This document shows, piece after piece, positions 1 to 8,366 of a stretch of DNA of 64,000 bases; position 1 is the stretch's first letter, and each line of letters opens with the position of its first letter. The notes under the pieces are model-generated. The model was given only the letters and a program-made list of their open reading frames with translations. It was not told where the DNA came from and did no database searches. Origin of the DNA: Methylobacter sp. (GTDB taxonomy: Bacteria; Pseudomonadota; Gammaproteobacteria; Methylococcales; Methylomonadaceae); NCBI GenBank assembly GCA_028716975.1, contig JAQUOU010000009.1, positions 1 to 64,000 of the forward strand, in the 5' to 3' direction. Both the position numbers and the translations under genes were made by a program.

Positions 1-150
1 GGGATGAGGGTTGGCGGCTATGAACCGGAAAGCGACCGAATCATAACTCGCCCGCTCGCTCTTGCGGCTGGAGAAGGGGCCGCTGGCATAGCCGTAGACC
101 AACAACGCCAACCGCAGGGCCGGATGAATCGAGGTGGGCGACTGCTGCAT
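1..150 (-). pseudogene. IS transposase fragment, N-terminal domain, cut by window edge
   Basis: Reading leftward from an ATG at 150, 50 codons stay open to the window edge. They include the stretches LVYGYASGPFSSRKSERA and YDSVAFRFIAANPHP, which are typical of the N-terminal DUF772-type domain of IS1182/IS5-like transposases. In intact family members roughly 50 residues precede this block. Here an in-frame TAG lies one codon upstream of the ATG, so the copy is 5'-truncated. Whether the rest of the transposase is intact lies outside the window. The plus-strand ORF over the same bases has no family resemblance and is a shadow. Confidence 0.7.
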
Positions 151-178
151 AATCTACGTCACGGGCTTGGTGTCCCAA

Positions 179-313
179 GGGTGGGCGCGGCATCCAGTCA
201 CCCACCCGGGATGCCTCCCAGGTATGTGTTCGCGCTTACTTTATCGTTTAAAACTTGCTCGAACAACATGAGTTGGATAATCCAAGGGTGGGCAACGCTT
301 TTCTGCCCACCCT
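179..313. repeat. REP-like hairpins upstream of the RAYT remnant
   Basis: Two related palindromes lie here. The stronger has a perfect 10-bp stem, AGGGTGGGCA at 285-294 and TGCCCACCCT at 304-313, around a 9-base loop. An earlier one pairs GGGTGGG near 179-185 with CCCACCC near 201-207. The arm GCTTTTCTGCCCACC (297-311) recurs in inverted orientation at 1015-1029, beyond the RAYT. Flanking by such repeats is the usual setting of REP-associated tyrosine transposases. Confidence 0.65.
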
Positions 314-427
314 ACACGGCTTCGTTGTTTTTGGGTGTACTGCATTGGGTGATTGGGTGAGCAAAACCGCCTGCCCCCCTACCTTTGCCGCTGTTTGCTA
401 TACTGAATACATCCGTTGTGCATCGCT

Positions 428-975
428 ATGTTACGTTATCGTCGCGCCGACATTCCCGGCGCAACTTACTTTTTATCGTGGTCACCTATCGCCGCCCGAT
501 TCTTTGCGATGCTCCGGTGCGTGCGGCATTGCGCGATGCCGTCAAAACGGTGCCATCACGCCATCCTGCTATTGATGCCTGGGTTCTATTACCCGACCAT
601 ATGCATTGTGTTTGGACTCTGCCGCCGGGCGATGCTGATTATGCGATGCGGTGAAGCTTGATAAAACGCAGGGTTTCTTATGAATGCGCCCCTCATTACC
701 ATCGGACCGGGTGGATGACGGCATCCAAAACCAAACATCGGGAATCAACCTTTTGGCAACGGCGTTACTGGGAGCATTGCATTACCAGGGATTTGGATTA
801 TTTGCATCACCTGAATTACATTGTCATCAATCCGATTAAACACGGCTTGGTGGCGCGGGTACGGGATTGGCCCTATTCGACTTTTCACCGCGATGTCGCG
901 CGGGGCATTTATCCGCTGGATTGGACAGGGTCACCCGACACGCTTTCTTTGGCAGGTGGCGGTGAGCCCGTGTGA
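428..975 (+). pseudogene. REP-associated tyrosine transposase (RAYT, Y1 family), decayed
   Basis: The protein starts MLRYRRADIPGATYF at 428 and follows the RAYT pattern, with the metal-binding HxH (HMHCVW) and a C-terminal stretch HLNYIVINPIKHGLVARVRD that carries the likely catalytic tyrosine. Two lesions break it. The T-run at 470-474 has five T; a sixth would restore the frame into IVVTYRRPILCD. A TGA at 652-654 stands where the family usually has tryptophan, and the frame continues as LIKRRVS. The C-terminus from 658 to 975 is otherwise intact. RAYTs act on REP palindromes, and REP-like hairpins flank this copy. It cannot make a full-length enzyme as written. Confidence 0.8.
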
Positions 976-1014
976 GCTTTCTTGAGGATTTTTTATTGGT
1001 GACAATTTTGTTTT

Positions 1015-1029
1015 GGTGGGCAGAAAAGC
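1015..1029. repeat. Inverted copy of the REP-like arm, downstream of the RAYT
   Basis: GGTGGGCAGAAAAGC is the exact reverse complement of 297-311. The RAYT remnant therefore lies between inverted copies of one REP-like arm. Confidence 0.55.
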
Positions 1030-1209
1030 ACTGCGAACCCTACCGTTTACGTTACGGTGTAATAGCTGCGCAGGTTGGCTTGCCTCTTTCCGCAACCCAA
1101 CTTTTACGGTTAAACCCTGCATAATAAATTGTCCTTGGGGAAGTCTGGGGCTGTTTTTTTATGCCTGTGGTAAACTGTAAGGCATAGGAAATTATTTATA
1201 GAGCACCTT

Positions 1210-1479
1210 ATGGCGATCATTACATTTGATACGTTGAAATTTGCCAATAAATTAAAATCTGCCGGAGTGCTTCCTGAGCATGCGGAGGCGGAAGCCGAAG
1301 CACTGGCCGATATATTTGAGATTAATCTTAAGGATGTCGCGACCAAAGAAGATATTAAACATCTTGAAGAGCGATTCGATGATAAATTTATTCAACTTGA
1401 ACAGCGCATGACTATTAAATTAGGCACGTTGATGGTAATAGCGGTTAGCGCGGTTGCGGCTTTGGTTAAGTTATTGTAG
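1210..1479 (+). CDS. DUF1640 (CCDC90-like) coiled-coil membrane protein, copy 1
   Basis: This 89-residue protein has the DUF1640 pattern: an N-terminal block AIITFDTLKFANKLKSAG, an Ala/Glu-rich helix (residues 24-40), a charged coiled coil (ATKEDIKHLEERFDDKFIQLEQRM, about 46-70) and one C-terminal membrane helix (about 72-88). The family includes the mitochondrial CCDC90/MCUR1 homologues; the bacterial role is unknown. It is the first of three tandem copies. Its leader (about 1090-1209) closely resembles the sequence at about 2175-2295 that follows copy 3. Confidence 0.75.
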   Translation: MAIITFDTLKFANKLKSAGVLPEHAEAEAEALADIFEINLKDVATKEDIKHLEERFDDKFIQLEQRMTIKLGTLMVIAVSAVAALVKLL

Positions 1480-1640
1480 CCGCATAGCTGCGTGGGTTGG
1501 GCTGCATTATTTCGCAGGCTAATCCACGCATTTAAACAATCCTTAACAAACCCTCTCTGGATTTATGATTCCAGTGAGTGATGTCTAACTAACACTCATC
1601 CTTGCTATACTGTGTATCATAATATTTACGGATTGTTGTT

Positions 1641-1793
1641 ATGTCGACTATTACGTTTGATACCTTAAAATTCGTTGAACGGCTCAAAGCTGGCGGTGTT
1701 CCTGAAGAGCAGGCCAAAGCGAAAGCAGAAACCTTGGTAACTGCTTTTTCTGAAGCTATGGATTCACAGTTGCCAGCGCGAAGCCGCCTTTGA
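1641..1793 (+). pseudogene. DUF1640 copy 2, truncated
   Basis: The start MSTITFDTLKFVERLKAGG matches copies 1 and 3. The reading frame runs only 50 codons to a TGA at 1791-1793. The coiled coil and membrane helix are missing. After about residue 43 the sequence passes directly into the terminator-bearing leader of copy 3, so the 3' half seems lost by recombination between tandem copies. The fragment could still be translated, but it would lack the membrane anchor. Confidence 0.65.
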
Positions 1794-1815
1794 GGAAACC
1801 CGGGGCGGTTTTTTT
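1784..1815 (+). terminator. Rho-independent terminator-like hairpin in the leader of copy 3
   Basis: CCGCC (1784-1788) pairs with GGCGG (1804-1808), extended by a G:T pair, and is followed by seven T (1809-1815). The hairpin overlaps the 3' end of truncated copy 2 and lies about 50 bases upstream of copy 3. The same element recurs more perfectly at 2211-2247. Confidence 0.6.
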
Positions 1816-1865
1816 ATGTCTATGATAAGCTCTGAAACAGAGTAAATTTATTAATAGAATATGTT

Positions 1866-2138
1866 ATGGCGACAATTACTTTTGATACGCATAAGTTTGT
1901 ACGTAAACTGGAATCTGCGGGTTTTTCTACTGATCAAGCCGAGGCAGTAGCCGATGCTTTCCGGGATGCATCGGGGGAAGCAGATATTGCAAGCAAACCA
2001 GATATTCGCGAATTAGAGTTAAAAATAGAATCTCGTTTCGAGCAAGTCAAGGGCGAGTTGACTTTAATCAAATGGATGCAGGGTATTAGGCTCGGAGGAG
2101 TCATGGCATTAATTCTTAAAGCATTTTTTCCGGTTTAA
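1866..2138 (+). CDS. DUF1640 coiled-coil membrane protein, copy 3
   Basis: This 90-residue paralogue of copy 1 begins MATITFDTHKFVRKLESAG. It continues with an Ala/Asp-rich helix, a charged coiled coil (IRELELKIESRFEQVKGEL, about residues 48-66) and a C-terminal membrane helix ending in KAFFPV. The middle is shorter and more acidic than in copy 1, so the copies have diverged. A strong terminator follows within 75 bases. The function is unknown; the single anchor predicts an inner-membrane protein. Confidence 0.75.
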   Translation: MATITFDTHKFVRKLESAGFSTDQAEAVADAFRDASGEADIASKPDIRELELKIESRFEQVKGELTLIKWMQGIRLGGVMALILKAFFPV

Positions 2139-2210
2139 CTCATCAGCGGTAACCTTGTAGATTGGACCGCATCATTCCTCAATCCAATTCACAGTTAAAT
2201 CCTGCACAAC

Positions 2211-2247
2211 AAACCGCCTTTGGGGAAATCCGGAGGCGGTTTTTTTT
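2211..2247 (+). terminator. Strong rho-independent terminator
   Basis: A 9-bp perfect stem (AAACCGCCT 2211-2219, AGGCGGTTT 2234-2242) with a 14-base loop runs into an 8-T tract (2240-2247). It can end transcription of DUF1640 copy 3. It also belongs to a repeated leader. The bases after it (2248-2291) match the pre-ATG leaders of copies 1 and 3, but no DUF1640 gene follows. Confidence 0.85.
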
Positions 2248-2409
2248 ATGCCGTGATAACTGTAAAACACAATAAATATAATAGAGCGTGTTTTGACACG
2301 ACTATTTTTAAGCGCAATCGCTAAGATCGCCGCTACCCTTCTTAACCACCTATGGATGGTTGCTCTTTCCCGTATAATGCCCGATATTTCCCCAGCTATT
2401 TCTTGAGCC

Positions 2410-4224
2410 ATGCCCAAAAATACGCCATTCCAACGAGCCGCAGACGCACCTGATTTACCTACAAGCCTTGTTAAATTTATTTTCTACTGTGTAGTCCGTT
2501 TTCGCGGTTTAATCCTGTTGATGCTGATACTGGAGACCGGACAGGCGGTTGGCGGCATACTCGTGCCTTATGCGATTAAAGCTATTATGGACGGTGTTGC
2601 TCATAGCTCAGGTGGAGCGGTATGGGAGAATTTGCGCGGACCTTTGCTGTTACTGGCAGGATTATCGAGTGCCGAAATACTGTTCAGCCGCGCCAGCGGC
2701 GCGGTATTAATTATTATCGCGCCGCGCTTACGCAAGCGCACGACTAAAGCGCTGTACGCCTATCTGCAATATCATGCGCCGCGTTATTTTGGCAGTCATT
2801 TTGCGGGCGCTTTAGCCCACCGCATCGGTGAAACAGCAATGAGCGTCAACCATACGGTCTGGGCGATCCTATGCGACTTTTGGCCTATATTGATCACCTT
2901 TGCCGTGTCTACTACTTTATTATTGAAAGTACACCAGGGTTTAGGCCTGCTGGTCGCAGCTTGGGTTTTTGTCTATGTCAGTCTTTCATATTGGCTGGCA
3001 ACCCGCTGTCAACCGTATGCGCAGAGTTACGCGGCGACTCGCAGCCAGGTGAATGGCAAGATTGTTGATTCGGTCACCAATATTCTGAATGCCAAGTTGT
3101 TTGCTAGGTTACAGTTTGAACGGGCCTATCTGGACGGCTTTCTGGAAACGGAAGTGCAGACCGCGCGCCGCACGTTCTGGTATATGGAACGGGTGCGCTG
3201 GTTTCAATTTATAGCCGCTGCGTTGTTGAAAGTGGGTACGGTGTATTATGCCCTGACGTTATGGGATAGCGGTTTAATCGGGGTTGGCGATTTTACCATG
3301 AGTATTGGGCTGGCTTTGTTAATCATCAGTGATGCGCGTAATTTATCCCGGCGTTTTTTGGAGTTTTTCGAATATGTCGGGAATATTGCGAACGGCTTAT
3401 ATACCATTGTAAAACCGCATGAGATTGTCGATGCCCAGGATGCGTTGCCTCTCACTATTACGCAAGGCCGCATTGAATTTCGGAAGGTGTGTTTTGGCTA
3501 CGATCCGCAGCAACCCGTTTTCAACGATTTAAATGTCGTGATTGAACCGGGGCAACGGGTGGGATTGGTGGGTTTTTCGGGTTCCGGCAAGTCGACTTTC
3601 GTCGGGTTAATGCTGCGAAATTATGAACCTCAAAGCGGGCAGATTCTGATCGATGGCATGGATATTCAAAAGGTTTTGCAAGATTCGCTGCACGAACAGG
3701 TGAGTTTGATCCCCCAAGATCCCAGCTTATTTCATCGCAGCCTGAAAGAAAATATTGCTTATGGCCGCTTGACGGTTGACGATGACGCCATCCAGGCGGC
3801 GGCACATTTGGCGCATGCCGATGACTTTATTCGCGTGATGCCTGAAGGCTATGACTCTTTGGTAGGTGAGCGCGGCGTGAAATTATCCGGGGGCCAGCGT
3901 CAGAGGGTTGCAATTGCACGGGTCATTTTAAAAGACGCGCCCATCCTGATTTTGGATGAAGCCACGTCCAGCCTGGATTCGGTCACTGAAAAAACCATTC
4001 AGGAAAACCTGGATCGCGCCATGGGCCGGAAAACGGTCATTGCCATTGCGCACCGACTGTCTACGATTGCGCATTTGGACCGGATTTTGGTGTTCGATCA
4101 GGGGCGCATCGTCGAAGATGGCGAACATCATCAGCTTTTGGATCAGCAAGGCGTGTACTATCGCTTATGGACTATGCAGGCAGGCGGTTTCTTACCTGAT
4201 GAGGCGGAAATGAGAGTCTATTAA
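2410..4224 (+). CDS. ABC transporter, fused permease/ATPase (type I exporter)
   Basis: This 604-residue half-transporter fits the MsbA/HlyB-like exporter layout: six membrane helices in about residues 20-310, then the nucleotide-binding domain. Walker A GFSGSGKST starts near residue 388, the signature LSGGQRQR near 492, Walker B ILILDEATSSLD near 512, and the switch histidine lies in AIAHRLSTI. Such proteins work as homodimers or heterodimers in the inner membrane and expel lipids, peptides or drugs. The substrate cannot be read from the sequence. The gene stands alone, with 185 bases before the next gene on the same strand. Confidence 0.9.
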   Translation: MPKNTPFQRAADAPDLPTSLVKFIFYCVVRFRGLILLMLILETGQAVGGILVPYAIKAIMDGVAHSSGGAVWENLRGPLLLLAGLSSAEILFSRASGAVLIIIAPRLRKRTTKALYAYLQYHAPRYFGSHFAGALAHRIGETAMSVNHTVWAILCDFWPILITFAVSTTLLLKVHQGLGLLVAAWVFVYVSLSYWLATRCQPYAQSYAATRSQVNGKIVDSVTNILNAKLFARLQFERAYLDGFLETEVQTARRTFWYMERVRWFQFIAAALLKVGTVYYALTLWDSGLIGVGDFTMSIGLALLIISDARNLSRRFLEFFEYVGNIANGLYTIVKPHEIVDAQDALPLTITQGRIEFRKVCFGYDPQQPVFNDLNVVIEPGQRVGLVGFSGSGKSTFVGLMLRNYEPQSGQILIDGMDIQKVLQDSLHEQVSLIPQDPSLFHRSLKENIAYGRLTVDDDAIQAAAHLAHADDFIRVMPEGYDSLVGERGVKLSGGQRQRVAIARVILKDAPILILDEATSSLDSVTEKTIQENLDRAMGRKTVIAIAHRLSTIAHLDRILVFDQGRIVEDGEHHQLLDQQGVYYRLWTMQAGGFLPDEAEMRVY

Positions 4225-4409
4225 AGTAGAGCTTAAAACCCCCTGCTATTATTTATTGATCTGCTTTAATTTCCGCTGTCTAATGACCTGGAAACTTCAC
4301 CTTTACTGCCAGCTTTCATGTTCCAGATTATAACCGTTGATCATCCGGCGGCTCAAAATCAAGTTAGCCTCCAACCCTATTATCCCGCTTAAGTGGATTA
4401 GAAATAGCA

Positions 4410-6803
4410 ATGCATATTCTCCGGAGAGGCTTTTTTTATGTGCTACTCATACTTTTAGGGCTGGTTATTCTCGGCACAGGTACAGGCTTTCTGGTCTTGC
4501 GCAATTCAATCCCGCTGCTGGATGGCGAGGTTATACTTAATCATCTGTCTGCGCCGGTTACGATTACCTCTGACCAGCACGGCATTCCGGTTATCACTGC
4601 TAATAACCGTATCGATGCCCTACGCGCCTTGGGCTATGCTTCAGCCCGCGACCGGCTGTTCCAGATGGATCTGATGCGCCGCAAAAATGCCGGGCGACTG
4701 GCAGAACTATTCGGTCAAATGGCCGTTAAAAGTGATGTTAAAGTCAGGAATTATGGTTTTTATCAATTGGCCAAGACTGTCGCGGCAAAACTGCCGCCCA
4801 AACATAAGCGCTACCTTGAGGCCTATGCTGAAGGCGTAAATGGTTTTATCGGCACGGCCAATGCACTGCCTTTCGAATTTACCGTCCTGGGTTATCAGCC
4901 TGAACCCTGGAAACCCGAAGACAGTATTCTGGTGGTATTAGGCATGTTTGACCTGCTTACCGCCAGTGCGGAACAGGATGAACGCATGTTGAGCGTGATG
5001 GAGAAAAGCCTGCCGAAAGATATTGTCGCTTTTTTAACCCCCGATACTGACCGCTTTACCGACCGTTTGCTTGGCTCTGCCGAATCACTACGGCCTGCCC
5101 AACCCATTCCGGTTGCAACACTTGAAACAATGCTCGCAAAGCATTCGCCGGATGCAGAAAAACTGACAGAAGCAGCGCAGCTTCGGGATTCCGTCCCGGG
5201 CTCCAATGCCTGGGCGGTCAATGGAACAAAAACACAGGATGGACGGGCTATTCTGGCCAATGATATGCATCTGGGTATTTCGATGCCTAATATCTGGTAT
5301 CGCTGTGAGATGAATTACGGCACTGTTCATTCTGCCGGCGTGAGTTTGCCGGGCACGCCCTTATTGATTGCCGGCAGCAATAACCATATCGCCTGGGGCA
5401 GCACCAACCTTTCAGGTGATTTCCTTGATTTGGTAAGCCTGGAAATAAACCCTGAAAACACCAACGAATACAAGGTTGCAGGTAACTGGCATCGGTTTGA
5501 GCATGTTATTGAAACTATCCATATAAAAAATGCCGAACCCCGGCAAGTTGACGTCAGGCGAACTGTTTGGGGGCCGGTTGCGACAGAGCCTTTATTAAGT
5601 AATCCCGTTGCTATTCACTGGACGGCACTGGATGATGCAGCTATTACGATAGAACTGATTGACCTGGAGCAAACTGAAACATTGGAGCAAGCGATCGATA
5701 TCGTCAATCATACGGGCGGCCCGCCGTTAAATTTTTTGATGGCCGACAAGAGCGGGCAGATTGCCTGGACGCTTATGGGCAGGATTCCCAAGCGCTTCGG
5801 CAACGATGGCTCGGACAGCCGTTCCTGGGCAGATGGAGGAACCGGCTGGAATGGTTATGTCGATGCACGAAGTTTGCCGCGCATTATTAATCCTGCGAAC
5901 GGGCTATTGGTATCAGCCAATGACCGGCGTTTGGGCAAGCGATACCCGTATGTTATCGGGCATCAATTTGCCAATGGCTATCGCGCTTACCGCATTACCC
6001 AGAGGCTTAAGCAAATGAAAGATATTAGCGAAAAATCGCTGTTCGAACTGCAACTGGATACTGTAAACGAATTCCATGTGTTTTATCAGCAACTGGCATT
6101 AAGCGTCTTGTCGCCAGAGATAATTGCGCAACAGCCGGATTTACGCGAACTGCGCGATTATCTATTAACCTGGAACGGCAGGGCCGATACGGACAGCAAG
6201 GGATTTGCCTTACTGGTAGAGTTTCGGAAGCATATGGCGGAAGCTGTATTTTCACCTTTTTTAACCGCTAGCCGGCAGCTCGATAAAAACTTCAACTATT
6301 CCTGGACCTATATTGATACGCCGCTACAGGCCATGTTGACAGAAAAACTGCCAAGCTTACTGCCTGATCCTATTCATTATAAAAATTGGGATGCTTTTAT
6401 TCTGGATCAATTAAGGCAAAGCGCGCAGCAACTACAGGCAAAATATCCCGGCATAAAATTACCCGATATGACCTGGGGCAGGATAAACAGGGCGCAATTC
6501 ACGCATCCTTTTTCCAAAGCGGCGCCGTTGCTCGGACTGTTGCTGGATATGCCGGAAGATGAATTGGCTGGTTGTGGCAGTTGTGTACGAGTAGCTACCC
6601 CGAAATTTGGCGCCACTGAACGCTTTGTCGTCTCGCCCGCTCATCTTGATGAGGGTATTTTACACATGCCCGGCGGTCAGTCAGGGCATCCTTTGTCGCC
6701 TTATTACCGCGATCAGGAAAACTACTGGGTGCAGGGTTTGCCTATCGGCTTGTTAGCTGGAAAACCTGAATATACTCTGACATTAAAACCGGGTATTAAT
6801 TAA
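4410..6803 (+). CDS. Penicillin acylase family N-terminal-nucleophile hydrolase
   Basis: The 797-residue precursor begins with one hydrophobic segment (about residues 5-30) that sends it to the periplasm or anchors it. The alpha-chain region (about 30-260) carries DQHGIPVITANNRIDALRALGY and RDRLFQMDLMRR, both typical of the family. The predicted autocleavage site is PGSNAW, with Ser265 becoming the N-terminal nucleophile of the beta chain. NDMHLGISMPNIWY follows. Family members cleave amides such as penicillins or acyl-homoserine lactones. The natural substrate here is unknown. Length and order fit an intact Ntn-hydrolase precursor. Confidence 0.9.
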   Translation: MHILRRGFFYVLLILLGLVILGTGTGFLVLRNSIPLLDGEVILNHLSAPVTITSDQHGIPVITANNRIDALRALGYASARDRLFQMDLMRRKNAGRLAELFGQMAVKSDVKVRNYGFYQLAKTVAAKLPPKHKRYLEAYAEGVNGFIGTANALPFEFTVLGYQPEPWKPEDSILVVLGMFDLLTASAEQDERMLSVMEKSLPKDIVAFLTPDTDRFTDRLLGSAESLRPAQPIPVATLETMLAKHSPDAEKLTEAAQLRDSVPGSNAWAVNGTKTQDGRAILANDMHLGISMPNIWYRCEMNYGTVHSAGVSLPGTPLLIAGSNNHIAWGSTNLSGDFLDLVSLEINPENTNEYKVAGNWHRFEHVIETIHIKNAEPRQVDVRRTVWGPVATEPLLSNPVAIHWTALDDAAITIELIDLEQTETLEQAIDIVNHTGGPPLNFLMADKSGQIAWTLMGRIPKRFGNDGSDSRSWADGGTGWNGYVDARSLPRIINPANGLLVSANDRRLGKRYPYVIGHQFANGYRAYRITQRLKQMKDISEKSLFELQLDTVNEFHVFYQQLALSVLSPEIIAQQPDLRELRDYLLTWNGRADTDSKGFALLVEFRKHMAEAVFSPFLTASRQLDKNFNYSWTYIDTPLQAMLTEKLPSLLPDPIHYKNWDAFILDQLRQSAQQLQAKYPGIKLPDMTWGRINRAQFTHPFSKAAPLLGLLLDMPEDELAGCGSCVRVATPKFGATERFVVSPAHLDEGILHMPGGQSGHPLSPYYRDQENYWVQGLPIGLLAGKPEYTLTLKPGIN

Positions 6804-6856
6804 AAGCCTACCTGATTAGGTATAACTTTCAGCGGAAGCAGCAAACCCTTAAGCCC

Positions 6857-6905
6857 CGTCATACCGGCATGGACTGCCGATATCCAGAGCACAAGGATGT
6901 GGCTC
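6857..6905. repeat. Dispersed repeat, partial copy
   Basis: It begins CGTCATACCGGCATGGA (6857-6873), a sequence shared with copies at 39565, 44820 and (inverted) the end at 57635. Only the left end is clear here. It lies between convergent genes. Confidence 0.5.
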
Positions 6906-7004
6906 ACACCTGACGCCATTGAAGAAATCGTAGAATAATCATCGTTTCAATTTTAGCTGAAGCTTGTAATTAGTCTAAGTCTGTCAAAATACCGGAACCG
7001 CGGC

Positions 7005-8366
7005 TCAGGATTTTATATGACTGACCACATAGCGGAACTTTCCGGACTGCTCTTTCGGTATTTCAGCCAGATATTCAATGTCAATTTTTACGTCTTTCCC
7101 CAAACGTTTTTTAAATACGTCCTGTATTAAAGGCTCTGACGTTTCCTGATTGTAATCAGCATTACGAACGATCTGAAGTTGAGTTTCCGCAAGGTTATGC
7201 TGGATAATCTTGAATGACTCAATGCCCGGCAAATCCCTCAGCACATAAATCAACGCCAGGCCATGCAGAACGGTTCCATCTTGAGCAACGATAAAATCCG
7301 TTGTCCTGCCCTGAATTTCTTTTAACAGCGGCAAGCCTCTGCCGCAGCTACACTGTGCGTCTGTCAAAACCCCCACATCGCCGGTGCGATACCGGATAAA
7401 CGGGAAGTCGCGGGTCGCCAGATGAGTGATGACAATTTCTCCTTCTTCCTCAGGTGGCAATACTTGATCTTCTTTATCGATAATTTCTACGATAATATCT
7501 TCCGCAGTAATGTGCATGCTGCCGGAAGGACATTGATGGGCAATAAAACCTGCATCCCGGCCGCCATAGCCATTGGCGACCGGACAGCCAAAAACAGTTT
7601 CAATTTTTTCCCGTTGATAATCATAAAGCCTTTCGGAAGTTACAAAAGCTACTTTGATGCCCAGATTATTCAATATCGTGCCGTTTTTTTCTGCATGGGC
7701 AGCAATATGGGAAAGCGCCGACGGATAACCGAACAACATTTTGGGACGCATGGCCTGTATTTGGCGGATAAAACCATCCACCTTTTGTGCTGACATCTCA
7801 AAAGCCGGAATCAAGTAAGTCCGTAAAAATTTATCGCGGATTAATTTTATTTTATCCTGCGTCCCGAGCTCTATCGGCGAGCCCCAAATGACTATTTCAG
7901 GATCGCCGATATCCACCTCCCACCAGCGGGTTGCCCGCCATTTTGCGGCGACATCGTGACTCACGCGTTGGGTTCCAATATAGAAAATTAACGGTTCTCC
8001 GCTGGATCCCCCTGTGTTGAACCGGGACAATCCGACGGCATTATCGGCCTTGAATTGTTCGGCATATTGGCGTATTTGCGGCTTGCCTGTTAAAGGTAAT
8101 TTCCTTAAATCAGCCAGTGAATTGATCTGATTCGGCTTAAAGTCCAATTGTTCAAACAATTGCCGGTAATAGGGAACATGCTGTTCAACATCGGTTAGAA
8201 ACGCTTTAAGTTTTTGCAACTGCAATTCTTTTAATTCTTTAGGGGATAGCCATTGAGTTTGTTCCATTTCCTTGCGGAGACGAACCGACTCATGATTTTT
8301 AAAGCGTTCATGTAAGGGAAAGATGACAGTTGAAACAAATTTAGTGTATACGCTCATGTTAATCAA
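7005..8366 (-). CDS. Phenylacetate-CoA ligase-like (CapK/PaaK family) adenylate-forming enzyme
   Basis: The 453-residue protein has the adenylate-forming core: FNTGGSSGEPL near residues 115-126 as phosphate-binding loop, then GYGGRDAG, and RYRTGDVG towards the C-terminal domain. PaaK-like enzymes activate carboxylic acids as acyl-AMP. The CapK subgroup is common in polysaccharide loci, where it is thought to help decorate the polymer with acyl groups. It is the last gene of the EPS locus. Its start overlaps the stop of the glycosyltransferase gene by four bases, so the two are probably co-translated. The acid substrate is unknown. Confidence 0.85.
   Translation of the reverse strand: MINMSVYTKFVSTVIFPLHERFKNHESVRLRKEMEQTQWLSPKELKELQLQKLKAFLTDVEQHVPYYRQLFEQLDFKPNQINSLADLRKLPLTGKPQIRQYAEQFKADNAVGLSRFNTGGSSGEPLIFYIGTQRVSHDVAAKWRATRWWEVDIGDPEIVIWGSPIELGTQDKIKLIRDKFLRTYLIPAFEMSAQKVDGFIRQIQAMRPKMLFGYPSALSHIAAHAEKNGTILNNLGIKVAFVTSERLYDYQREKIETVFGCPVANGYGGRDAGFIAHQCPSGSMHITAEDIIVEIIDKEDQVLPPEEEGEIVITHLATRDFPFIRYRTGDVGVLTDAQCSCGRGLPLLKEIQGRTTDFIVAQDGTVLHGLALIYVLRDLPGIESFKIIQHNLAETQLQIVRNADYNQETSEPLIQDVFKKRLGKDVKIDIEYLAEIPKEQSGKFRYVVSHIKS

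Noticed and set aside
4-360. 118-codon plus-strand ORF at the left edge
   Set aside because: The opposite strand shows clear transposase motifs, and this ORF crosses REP-like hairpins.
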